This document shows positions 42,561 through 50,315 of a stretch of 64,000 bases of DNA, one piece after another. The position numbers were made by a program, and so were the translations under genes. The stretch lies in contig NZ_CP011774.1 of the NCBI RefSeq assembly GCF_001412535.1, positions 1,917,501 to 1,981,500 of the forward strand, read 5' to 3'. This DNA comes from Limnohabitans sp. 63ED37-2. GTDB taxonomy: Bacteria; Pseudomonadota; Gammaproteobacteria; Burkholderiales; Burkholderiaceae_C. A model generated the notes under the pieces. It was given only the letters and a program-made list of their open reading frames with translations. It made no database searches and was not told the origin of the DNA. Each line of letters starts with the position of its first letter. The first letter of the stretch is position 1.

Positions 42561-43574
42561 ATGAACATGAGCAGCAAAATCTCCCTCTCCCGCTACCTGG
42601 TCGAGCAGCAGCGCGACAAAGGCCACATCCCAGCCGATTTGCGCCTGCTGCTCGAAGTGGTGGCCCGCGCCTGCAAAAGCATCAGCCACGCCGTGAACAA
42701 AGGCGCTTTGGGGGGGGTGCTGGGCAGCGCCGAAAGTGAAAACGTTCAAGGCGAAGTGCAAAAGAAACTCGACATCATCGCCAACGAGGTGCTGCTTGAG
42801 GCCAACGAATGGGGTGGCCACTTGGCGGCCATGGCCAGCGAGGAAATGGACAGCATTTACCTGGTGCCCAACCGCTATCCGCAAGGCGAATACCTGCTCA
42901 TGTTTGACCCACTGGACGGTTCATCGAACATCGATGTCAACGTCAGCATCGGCACCATTTTCAGTGTGTTGAAAAAAGCGGACGACAGCCAAGGCGTGAC
43001 CGAGCAAGACTTTTTGCAGCCCGGCAAGAACCAAGTGGCTGCCGGTTATTGCGTGTACGGTCCACAAACCACGCTGGTGCTGACTGTGGGCGATGGTGTG
43101 GCCATGTTCACACTCGACCGCGAGCAGGGCTCATTTGTGCTGACCCAAGAAAACGTGCAGGTACCGGCCGACACCAAAGAATTCGCGATCAACATGAGCA
43201 ATATGCGCCACTGGGACGAGCCCGTGCGCCGCTACATTGACGAGTGTCTGCAGGGCAAGGAAGGCCCACGCGGCAAGGACTTCAACATGCGCTGGATCGC
43301 CAGCATGGTCGCTGATGTGCACCGCATCCTGACGCGTGGCGGTGTGTTCATGTACCCCTGGGACAAGCGCGAGCCTCACAAGGCCGGCAAACTGCGCCTG
43401 CTCTACGAAGCCAACCCCATGAGCTGGTTGATCGAGCAAGCCGGTGGCGCGGCCACCAATGGCAAAGAGCGCATTTTGGACATGCAACCCAGCCAGCTGC
43501 ACGAGCGGGTGAGCGTGGTGCTCGGCTCCAAAAACGAAGTCGAGCGCGTGACCCAATACCACGCGCAAGTTTGA
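42561..43574 (+). CDS. fbp: Fructose-1,6-bisphosphatase class I
   Basis: A 337-residue gluconeogenic enzyme that hydrolyses fructose 1,6-bisphosphate to fructose 6-phosphate. Metal and substrate motifs are visible: ASEEMDSIY, the signature FDPLDGSSNIDVN, and YPWDKREPHKAGKLRLLYEANPMS. The start may be M1 or the second methionine (MSSKISLS) at 42567. It follows pepN with 36 bases between. Confidence 0.97.
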   Translation: MNMSSKISLSRYLVEQQRDKGHIPADLRLLLEVVARACKSISHAVNKGALGGVLGSAESENVQGEVQKKLDIIANEVLLEANEWGGHLAAMASEEMDSIYLVPNRYPQGEYLLMFDPLDGSSNIDVNVSIGTIFSVLKKADDSQGVTEQDFLQPGKNQVAAGYCVYGPQTTLVLTVGDGVAMFTLDREQGSFVLTQENVQVPADTKEFAINMSNMRHWDEPVRRYIDECLQGKEGPRGKDFNMRWIASMVADVHRILTRGGVFMYPWDKREPHKAGKLRLLYEANPMSWLIEQAGGAATNGKERILDMQPSQLHERVSVVLGSKNEVERVTQYHAQV

Positions 43575-43585
43575 AGGCGGGCTTT

Positions 43586-43834
43586 TTACGCGCGTCCAGT
43601 GGTTCGTGCACCCGAACCTACCGACAACATTTCGAGCCGGTTCAAAGCACCCAAGGCCTGCACAGCTTTTCGTGTGGCACCCGGCACGTTGCTGCCGCTT
43701 GAGCGCAAATAATGCAGCGCCATGGCCAGGGCATTTTCTGCTTCCTGGTGCATGGCCAAGGTGAAGTGGTCCTGGTGCACGGGGGCGCTGATGTGACGGG
43801 TGTTCAGAGGTATCAAACGGGCTGCTGTGGTCAT
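43586..43834 (-). CDS. Hypothetical 82-residue protein
   Basis: An 82-residue protein starting MTTAARLIPLNTRHISAPV, with an AGGAG ribosome-binding site eight to nine bases upstream. No membrane segment or metal motif. The middle (EAENALAMALHYLRSSGSN) may be helical. No family recognised. Convergent with fbp, whose stop is 11 bases away. The in-frame ATG at 43870 would add 12 residues that look non-coding. The good ribosome-binding site and upstream low-GC gap support a gene, but confidence is moderate. Confidence 0.6.
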   Translation of the reverse strand: MTTAARLIPLNTRHISAPVHQDHFTLAMHQEAENALAMALHYLRSSGSNVPGATRKAVQALGALNRLEMLSVGSGARTTGRA

Positions 43835-43998
43835 GGTTTCATGCTCCTGTGGGTGGATGCTGGATGGCATGAATGAAATTTATCAGCAATGTCTTCACAT
43901 TTAATACTTTGATCATCTTTAGTTGCAACAAATTGCAAAATTGAGATGACACCAGCGGGGCCTCCTGGTCCTAGCCAGGCAGGCCCTGGGCCGCCAGA

Positions 43999-44913
43999 TC
44001 AGTCGGTCAGATCGGGGGGCAAACCGCCCTCCACCACCGTCGCTGGGGCTGCAGACTCTGTCACAACCTGACGCAAGATTTCACGCAGCATTTTCTTCTC
44101 GGGCAGGCTCAAGGCGCGTGCCAGGCGCTGACGCATGCGCAGCAAAAGTTGGCGGTCCACTTCTTGGGGAATGCCTCGGCTGATCTGCAGCGCGTCGCGC
44201 AAATCTTCGCGCAGGTCTTCGGGCTCGTCGGCCCACCAGGCGCTGATGACCTCGTGCATCGATTTGCGCAGCTCTTCCACATCCTCGACGGCCAGGCCCA
44301 TGCCGGTGGGCAGCTTGCCCTGCAGCATATCGGCCAAGGCTTGTGAGTTCACCACCACACGGCGGTCAGCCTGGGCCAGCAATCGGGCCCAGCCCGGGTC
44401 GGTGCGCACCATTTGTGGCATGTTGCGGGCCGACTCGTCGGCCAGCAAATGCACGCTCACGCCGCTGAGTTGGGCCTCGTCAATGGTGGCGAGGAAACGT
44501 TCGTCGTCGCTGGCCACCAGCACATGGTCACAGGCATGGTGCTCGGCCAATTGTTTGAGGTCGTGACCCAAGGAGCGCAACAGCGACGCTCCGCCATCGG
44601 CATCGTGCGCTTGCACCAGGCGAACGATCTGGTCATCGATGACCAGGCCATCCGAGCGGTCGCTGTACCAGTAGATGCGGCGCAAATCCACATCGAGTGC
44701 AGCCTGTGACAGGGCCTGAGACAGCAAGCTGAGCAAACCCTGACGGTTGACCGATTCGCCCGTGGCGCCCATGGCACCTTGCTGCGCGAGCCAGATCAGG
44801 AAGCGGCCATCGATCAGGGCCATGCAGGTGCCCCCCCGGTGTTCACCAAAGCGGCGCTCGGAACGGGTGTCGTGAGAAAAATAGTCGCGTTTCATAAAAT
44901 GAGCTGTATCCAT
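43999..44913 (-). CDS. NYN-domain (PIN-like) putative RNase
   Basis: A 304-residue protein with an N-terminal NYN/PIN-like domain: MALIDGRFLIWLAQQG holds the first acidic residue, IYWYSDRSDGLVIDDQIV and CDHVLVASDDERFLATIDE hold further acidic residues, and a VSVHLLADESA strand follows. Such domains cut RNA using divalent metals. A helical C-terminal region (EDVEELRKSMHEVISAWW) of unknown role follows. The first 30 residues are unusual; later ATGs at 44895 and 44823 are possible starts. RNase activity is inferred, not shown. Confidence 0.75.
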   Translation of the reverse strand: MDTAHFMKRDYFSHDTRSERRFGEHRGGTCMALIDGRFLIWLAQQGAMGATGESVNRQGLLSLLSQALSQAALDVDLRRIYWYSDRSDGLVIDDQIVRLVQAHDADGGASLLRSLGHDLKQLAEHHACDHVLVASDDERFLATIDEAQLSGVSVHLLADESARNMPQMVRTDPGWARLLAQADRRVVVNSQALADMLQGKLPTGMGLAVEDVEELRKSMHEVISAWWADEPEDLREDLRDALQISRGIPQEVDRQLLLRMRQRLARALSLPEKKMLREILRQVVTESAAPATVVEGGLPPDLTD

Positions 44914-45035
44914 ATTGTGTAAACCAGTAAGGTTGCGCCATCAGGCAACCGGTCGTATTTTACGGCCACGCCCTGTGTGCACCTGCGCCGAGTCTGGGCC
45001 TGCAGCCGCGTGCCCTGCCTTGTCGGGTATAAATA

Positions 45036-45767
45036 GTGCCTGTGTCCAAAAATCCACTCTTTGATCCGCGACAAGTCCCGGTATGGCAAATCGACCACGA
45101 CATGCCCGCTGTGCCGACTGCGAATTTGCAGCCCGAGGCTCTGAAAGCCCGGTTTGCGCATCCGCCTGTGTGGCATCCGGAAGTGGTGCGGGAAAACTTC
45201 AGCTCCGACCGTGCCCCCGCCCAAGCGGCCGTGCTGGTGCCCATCGTGATGCGCGGGCCGAACGCTTCCTTGCCCACGGTGCTGCTGACGCGCCGCGCCT
45301 CGCACATGAAGACCCATTCGGGGCAAATTGCGTTTCCCGGTGGCAAGGTGGACCCCGAGGACGCCAACCTGCACGCCACCGCCTTGCGCGAGGCCGAAGA
45401 GGAAGTGGGCTTGGCGGCCCGCCATGTGCAGGTCATTGGCGAGTTGCCGGTTTACATCACAGGCACGGCCTTCTGGGTCACGCCGGTGATTGGCTTGGTT
45501 TCTCCTAATTTCGATCTGCGCCCCAATGCCGACGAAGTGGCCGATGTGTTTGAGGTGCCTCTGGCTTTTTTGATGAACCCGGCCAACCACCGCCGCCACG
45601 CCATGGATTGGCAAGGTGCTCGCAGGCATTGGTTCTCGATGCCTTACGAGGAGCAGCGCACCACGGCCCACGGCCAAGTGCAGGCCGTCGAGCATTTCAT
45701 CTGGGGTGCCACGGCCGGTATGCTGCGCAATTTTTACCAATTTCTGGTGGCCTCGCCATCCACATGA
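45036..45767 (+). CDS. Nudix CoA pyrophosphatase
   Basis: A 243-residue Nudix hydrolase of the CoA/acyl-CoA diphosphatase group. The Nudix box runs G-G-K-V-D-P-E...REAEEEVGL, preceded by HMKTHSGQIAFPGG, which matches the CoA-specific NuCoA motif style. The mature reaction splits CoA into 3',5'-ADP and phosphopantetheine. The start is GTG at 45036, or GTG at 45042 if the TATAAAT box at 45028-45034 is the -10, which would make the message leaderless. It is followed seven bases later by the CbiB/CobD-like gene. Confidence 0.88.
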   Translation: MPVSKNPLFDPRQVPVWQIDHDMPAVPTANLQPEALKARFAHPPVWHPEVVRENFSSDRAPAQAAVLVPIVMRGPNASLPTVLLTRRASHMKTHSGQIAFPGGKVDPEDANLHATALREAEEEVGLAARHVQVIGELPVYITGTAFWVTPVIGLVSPNFDLRPNADEVADVFEVPLAFLMNPANHRRHAMDWQGARRHWFSMPYEEQRTTAHGQVQAVEHFIWGATAGMLRNFYQFLVASPST

Positions 45768-45774
45768 GAACGCC

Positions 45775-46740
45775 ATGAGTTTTTTTGCCATCTTGCTGGC
45801 CCTCTTGCTGGAGCAAGCCCGCCCCCTCAAGACCCACAACCAGGTCTTTGTCTTGGTCGAACACTGGACGGCTTGGGTGGTGCGCACCTTCGACGCGGGC
45901 ACCCGCCCCCAAGCCTGGGTGACTTGGGGCATCGCCGTCCTCTCCCCAGCCTTGCTGGCCGTGCTCTTGCATTGGTTGTTCGAGTGGACGCTGGGCTGGT
46001 GGGTGGCTGTGCTGTGGAATGTGGCCCTGTTGTATGTCACCTTGGGTTTTCGACAATTCAGCCACCACTTCACCGGAATCCGTGAAGCCCTGGAAAACGG
46101 CGACGAAGACAAGGCCCGCGAATTGCTGGCGCAGTGGCAGCAGGTGCAAGTGGGGCAAATCCCGCGCAGCGAGATCGTGCGGCATGTGATCGAGTACTCA
46201 GTGATTGCTGCGCACCGCCATGTGTTTGGGGTGTTTTTTTGGTACGCCGCCCTGTCCATCATCGGCTTGGGGCCGGTGGGCGCGGTGATTTACCGCCTGA
46301 CCGAATGGGCGCAGCGGCGCTGGCAAGAGCCATCGGCCGATGGCTCTTTGCCCAGCGAGGTGCTGCGCTCGGTCTCGGCGCGGGCTTGGCAAGCCCTGGA
46401 CTGGCTGCCCTCGCGCATGACAGCCTTGGGCTTTGCGATTGTGGGCAGTTTTGAAGACGCCATGGACGGCTGGCGACACCACGCACAGAACTTTCCTCAA
46501 GACAACGATGGTGTCATCCTGGCCGCCACCTCAGGCGCCATCAACATCCGTTTGGGTGGCGCTGCTTTGCAACCCGCCGCAGAAGGTTTGCCCACGACGG
46601 AGACACCAGACAGCAGCAGCACGCCAGGTCGTGTGGCTGCCGTGGCGCACTTTGCCCAGGTGGTGGGCCTGGTATGGCGCACCGTGATCATGTGGCTGCT
46701 GTTGTTGGCTTTGCTGACCATGGCCAACCTGGTGGGCTGA
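45775..46740 (+). CDS. CobD/CbiB-like (AmpE-type) inner-membrane protein
   Basis: A 321-residue membrane protein with a short hydrophobic N-terminus (SFFAILLALLLEQARPLK), helices near WGIAVLSPALLAVLLHWLFE and WWVAVLWNVALLYV, and a C-terminal hydrophobic tail (VWRTVIMWLLLLALLTMANL). It follows the pattern of AmpE and the cobalamin synthase CbiB/CobD family, which joins aminopropanol to cobyric acid. No cobalamin genes lie nearby, so an AmpE-like role is as likely. It is seven bases downstream of the Nudix gene. Confidence 0.75.
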   Translation: MSFFAILLALLLEQARPLKTHNQVFVLVEHWTAWVVRTFDAGTRPQAWVTWGIAVLSPALLAVLLHWLFEWTLGWWVAVLWNVALLYVTLGFRQFSHHFTGIREALENGDEDKARELLAQWQQVQVGQIPRSEIVRHVIEYSVIAAHRHVFGVFFWYAALSIIGLGPVGAVIYRLTEWAQRRWQEPSADGSLPSEVLRSVSARAWQALDWLPSRMTALGFAIVGSFEDAMDGWRHHAQNFPQDNDGVILAATSGAINIRLGGAALQPAAEGLPTTETPDSSSTPGRVAAVAHFAQVVGLVWRTVIMWLLLLALLTMANLVG

Positions 46741-46754
46741 CCAGGCCCACGTCA

Positions 46755-47759
46755 TCACCAGCGTTGCTGGCCCAACTCCTCAAACAGCTGCGCGTAAATG
46801 CGGTGACGGCGCACGCTGATGGTGCCAGGGTGCTCAGCGGTTTCGACCTGCGCCAACACCGCACAACCGGGCTCGTGCAAATGCGTGCAGTTGTAGAACT
46901 TGCAGCCGCCCAAATGCTGGCGCAAATCGGGCATGCAATCGGCCAGGCGGGTGGGCTCGATGTGGTGCAAGCCAAACTCCTGAAAGCCGGGCGAATCGAT
47001 CAAAGCCGTGCGAGCTGCGTCATTGGCAGCACCATTTTCATCACCCGTTTGAGTTGACGCATCAAGTGCTGGCACCCAGTACCAACGTGTGCTGGTGGTG
47101 GTGTGTTTGCCCGAGTTAAGCGCCAGCGAAATCTCACCCGTTTCCACCTGCGCATCGGGCACCAAGCGGTTGATCAAGGTGCTTTTGCCGCTGCCAGACG
47201 GTCCCAGCACCAAGGTGGTCAGGCCTTGCAAATGCGCACACAAGGCAGCCACACCATCGTCGGCCACCGGGCTGCGGGGGCTCAGGCTGATGGGCATGAC
47301 GCTGTAGCCCATGGCACGGTAAGGGGCCAGGCGCTCCCAGGCTTGGGCGAAGGGCTGGGCCAGGTCGCTTTTGTTGAGCGCGATGATGGGCGTGATGCGT
47401 TCGGCCTCGGCCGCCACCAAGGCGCGTGAAAGCTGGCTTTCTGAGTATTCAGGATCAGCCGCAATCAAGATCAGCACGCGGTCCAGATTGGCAGCAAAAG
47501 ATTTGGTGCGGATTTCGTCTTGCCGGTAAAACAGGTTGCGGCGCTCTTGCAGTTTTTCGATGCTGCCCTCGTCGCCCGCGATTTGCCACAGCACCTGGTC
47601 GCCCACCACCACCTGATTTTTCTTGCCTCGGGGGTGGCAAATCAGGCGACGGCCTTCGGGTGTCTCGACCAGGCAGTGGCGGCCATAGGTGGCGACCACC
47701 AAGCCCGGCTCCAGATCGTGGGCCTGGGGCATGGCCGGGCGTGCTTTGGGTTTATTCAT
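46755..47759 (-). CDS. rsgA: Ribosome small-subunit-dependent GTPase A
   Basis: A 334-residue circularly permuted GTPase that matures the 30S subunit. The GTPase motifs appear in permuted order: G4 LNKSD, then G1 GPSGSGKSTLINRL, G2 near TTSTRW and G3 LIDSPGFQEF. An OB-fold precedes, and a zinc-binding C-terminus (C-x5-C-H-x5-C, CKFYNCTHLHEPGC) ends the protein. It is last in the M48-PCD-rsgA operon, six bases after the PCD gene. Confidence 0.95.
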   Translation of the reverse strand: MNKPKARPAMPQAHDLEPGLVVATYGRHCLVETPEGRRLICHPRGKKNQVVVGDQVLWQIAGDEGSIEKLQERRNLFYRQDEIRTKSFAANLDRVLILIAADPEYSESQLSRALVAAEAERITPIIALNKSDLAQPFAQAWERLAPYRAMGYSVMPISLSPRSPVADDGVAALCAHLQGLTTLVLGPSGSGKSTLINRLVPDAQVETGEISLALNSGKHTTTSTRWYWVPALDASTQTGDENGAANDAARTALIDSPGFQEFGLHHIEPTRLADCMPDLRQHLGGCKFYNCTHLHEPGCAVLAQVETAEHPGTISVRRHRIYAQLFEELGQQRW

Positions 47760-47765
47760 GACGCA

Positions 47766-48077
47766 TCATGCCGGTAACAAGGCGTCAGTCTGGGTCGCGG
47801 CCTCAAAGTCCAGCCGGCTTAAGCCGCGCACATCGTGCGTGTTCCAGCGCACCACACAACGCTTGTAGGTCAGCACCAATTCGGGGTGGTGGTTGAGCTT
47901 TTCAGACAACCAGCCCACGCTGTTGACGAAGAGCAAAGCGTGTGAGTGCTGCTCGAAGTCAAAGCTTTTTTCGATCGCTACTTGTTCACCATCACCCGAC
48001 AGTCCCCAGCCAGGAACCTGTGCCAACGCCATGATCACCTCGGTGGGCTTGAGGGCCCTGACTTCTGGGGTGCTCAT
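47766..48077 (-). CDS. 4a-hydroxytetrahydrobiopterin dehydratase (PCD)
   Basis: A 103-residue pterin-4a-carbinolamine dehydratase. The signature is SEKLNHHPELVLTYKRCVV and THDVRGLSRLDFEAA, with the conserved histidine pair. It regenerates the pterin cofactor of aromatic amino acid hydroxylases; no phenylalanine hydroxylase is in this window. The start ATG at 48077 overlaps the stop of the M48 protease gene as ATGA. Confidence 0.92.
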   Translation of the reverse strand: MSTPEVRALKPTEVIMALAQVPGWGLSGDGEQVAIEKSFDFEQHSHALLFVNSVGWLSEKLNHHPELVLTYKRCVVRWNTHDVRGLSRLDFEAATQTDALLPA

Positions 48078-49333
48078 GCGGTTTTCATCCTGAGCAAACG
48101 CTCGCTGGCCGGAGGGTGCGAGTAATAAAACTTCACATACCAAGGGTCGGGCGTCAGGGTCGAGGCGTTGTCTTGGTACAACTTGAGCAAGGCCGAGGAC
48201 AAGTCCTTGCCCGGGGTTTGAGACACGGCATAAGCATCGGCCTCAAACTCCTGCTGGCGCGAGCGCCACGAAGACACAGGCGCAAAAAACAAGGTGAACA
48301 CAGGTGTGACCAGCATGAACAAGACCAGCGCCAGCGCATCGTTGCTGCCCGACAAGTTGGGCATCACGCCCAAGCCCGTGTAAAACCAAACCTGCTGCGC
48401 CAGCCAGCCCAGCAGCGCCAGGCCTGCCAGCGTCATGGCGAAGCTGGTCACCATCATTTTGACGATGTGCTTGTGCTTGAAGTGGCCCAGCTCATGGGCC
48501 AGCACCGCTTCCATTTCGGCCGGGCTCAGTTGCTTGAGCAAGGTGTCGAAAAACACCACCCGCTTGCTGGCCCCAAAGCCAGTGAAAAACGCATTCGAAT
48601 GTGCCGAGCGGCGGCTGCCGTCCATGACAAAAAAACCTTTGGCGGTGAAGCCTGCACGTTGCATCAGGCCTTGCACGCGGGTCTTGAGCGACTCATCTTC
48701 CAGCGGCGTGAATTTATTGAACAGCGGCATGATCACATTCGGCGCAATGGCCATCAAAAACAACTGCCAGCCCACCAACACGCCCCAAGCCCACAGCCAC
48801 CACCACTGGCCTCCGGCTTGCATGAGCCACAGCACCACCCACAAAAGCGGCAGGCCCAGCACCAAGCCCAGCGCCAGCCCCTTGACCATGTCGGCAAGCC
48901 ACAGCGTCGGCGTGATCTTGTTGAAGCCAAAGCGCTGCTCCACGCCAAAGGTTTGCATGAGTGACAAGGGCAATCCAATCAGGCCGCCGACCAGCGTGAA
49001 GCCCAGCACGAGCGCGATTTGCTGCGCCATGCCCGGGCCCATCATGTCCAGCAACACCTGGTTGAGCGCATCGAGCCCGCCCAACATCGTCCAGCCCAGT
49101 AACACGGTGGCATCCAGAGCGATGTCGATTTGCGACAAACGGGCTTTGGCCAAGGTGTAATCGGCGGCTTTTTGGTGGTCGGCCAAGGTCATGGTGTCGG
49201 CGTAAGCCTGCGGCACCGCATCGCGGTGGCGGGCCACATGCCGCACCTGGCGTGCATTGAGCCAGAACTTGAGCGCCACATGGGCCAGCAAGGCCACGAC
49301 CAGAGTCAAGGTCAAAGTCAGTGAGGGATTCAT
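48074..49333 (-). CDS. M48-family membrane metalloprotease (Ste24-like)
   Basis: A 419-residue integral membrane protease of the Ste24/CaaX-protease type. Several helices precede the zinc motif HELGH in VLAHELGHFKHKH; the third ligand glutamate is in QEFEADAYAV, and SNAFFTGFGASKRVVFFD is the conserved substrate loop. The C-terminal end SHPPASERL is typical. Physiological substrate unknown. The ATG at 49333 (MNPSLTL) is used. First gene of the M48-PCD-rsgA operon, divergent from orn. Confidence 0.9.
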   Translation of the reverse strand: MNPSLTLTLTLVVALLAHVALKFWLNARQVRHVARHRDAVPQAYADTMTLADHQKAADYTLAKARLSQIDIALDATVLLGWTMLGGLDALNQVLLDMMGPGMAQQIALVLGFTLVGGLIGLPLSLMQTFGVEQRFGFNKITPTLWLADMVKGLALGLVLGLPLLWVVLWLMQAGGQWWWLWAWGVLVGWQLFLMAIAPNVIMPLFNKFTPLEDESLKTRVQGLMQRAGFTAKGFFVMDGSRRSAHSNAFFTGFGASKRVVFFDTLLKQLSPAEMEAVLAHELGHFKHKHIVKMMVTSFAMTLAGLALLGWLAQQVWFYTGLGVMPNLSGSNDALALVLFMLVTPVFTLFFAPVSSWRSRQQEFEADAYAVSQTPGKDLSSALLKLYQDNASTLTPDPWYVKFYYSHPPASERLLRMKTA

Positions 49334-49468
49334 CGGCGTATTGTAGGAGCCGCCTTGTCTGGCTGACCTTGGCAAGGGCTTGCGCCCACATGGACTTGGC
49401 ACTCTGCAGGCCGCGCACCAGTCCATGTTGAGTCAATGCAGCAGGCACGCATCAGCGACAATCCCCGC

Positions 49469-50053
49469 ATGTCTGATGTGAACACCACCCCCCAAGAAGC
49501 GGCCGAGTTGCCCAAGTCTGACCAAAACCTGGTTTGGATCGATTGCGAAATGACGGGCCTGGACCCCGAAAAAGAGCGCCTGCTGGAGATCGCCGTGATC
49601 GTGACCGGGCCGCACCTCACACCGCGCATCGAAGGGCCGGTGCTGGTGATTCACCAAACCGACGAGCTGCTCAACCAAATGGACAAGTGGAACAAAGGCA
49701 CCCACGGCAAAAGCGGCTTGATCGATAAAGTCAAAGCCTCCACGACCAGCGAAGCCGAGGCCGAAGAGCAGATCCTCGCCTTCCTGAAAAAATACCTGCC
49801 CAAGAGTGCCTCCCCCCTGTGCGGCAACACCATCAGCCAGGACCGCCGTTTTCTGGTCAAGTTCATGCCCAAGCTGGAAGCGTTTTTCCATTACCGCAAC
49901 TTGGACGTGAGCACACTCAAAGAATTGTCTCGCCGCTGGAAGCCCGAGGTCTACGCCAACTTCAAGAAACAGCAAAAGCACACCGCACTGGCCGATGTGC
50001 ACGAATCCATCGACGAATTGGCGCATTACCGCGAGCATTTCATTCGACTTTGA
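49469..50053 (+). CDS. orn: Oligoribonuclease
   Basis: A 194-residue DEDDh exonuclease that degrades two- to five-nucleotide RNAs, including pGpG. The catalytic acids are in WIDCEMTGLD, GNTISQDRRFL and DVHESIDEL, with the histidine in the last region (KKQQKHTALADVHESI). Start ATG 49469 (MSDVNTTPQ) is preferred over an upstream in-frame ATG at 49436. Divergent from the M48 gene. Confidence 0.97.
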   Translation: MSDVNTTPQEAAELPKSDQNLVWIDCEMTGLDPEKERLLEIAVIVTGPHLTPRIEGPVLVIHQTDELLNQMDKWNKGTHGKSGLIDKVKASTTSEAEAEEQILAFLKKYLPKSASPLCGNTISQDRRFLVKFMPKLEAFFHYRNLDVSTLKELSRRWKPEVYANFKKQQKHTALADVHESIDELAHYREHFIRL

Positions 50054-50315
50054 TTTTTTCAGGGAAAACCCTAGAGATTTTCCCGCAGACGTGCCATAAT
50101 CGCTGCCTTGCTGCATGACACGTGCAGCAGTTCCTACATCTCCCTTCATGCCTTGACCCAAAGATAGGGTCACTCACAGCGGCCAGGCTCCATGCCCAGC
50201 GCCCCTCGCGAGCACCGTTTGATGGTTGATGTTTTTTCAACCTTGCGGTGCCTGCGGCCATCAGCAACAGTTTTCTGTTAGCGGCCGTTGTTCCGTGCGA
50301 GTTTTATACATACAC
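50054..50315 (+). promoter_or_regulatory. Untranslated region upstream of rhlE
   Basis: A 262-base stretch with no gene. It contains a possible -10 (CATAAT, 50095-50100) and a TGCTGCA/TGCAGCA hairpin near 50110. A weak GACCC/GGGTC stem follows near 50156. The run from the -10 to the rhlE ATG would be a leader of about 200 bases, unusually long, as seen in cold-induced or self-regulated RNA helicase genes. No Rfam family was recognised by eye. Confidence 0.35.
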
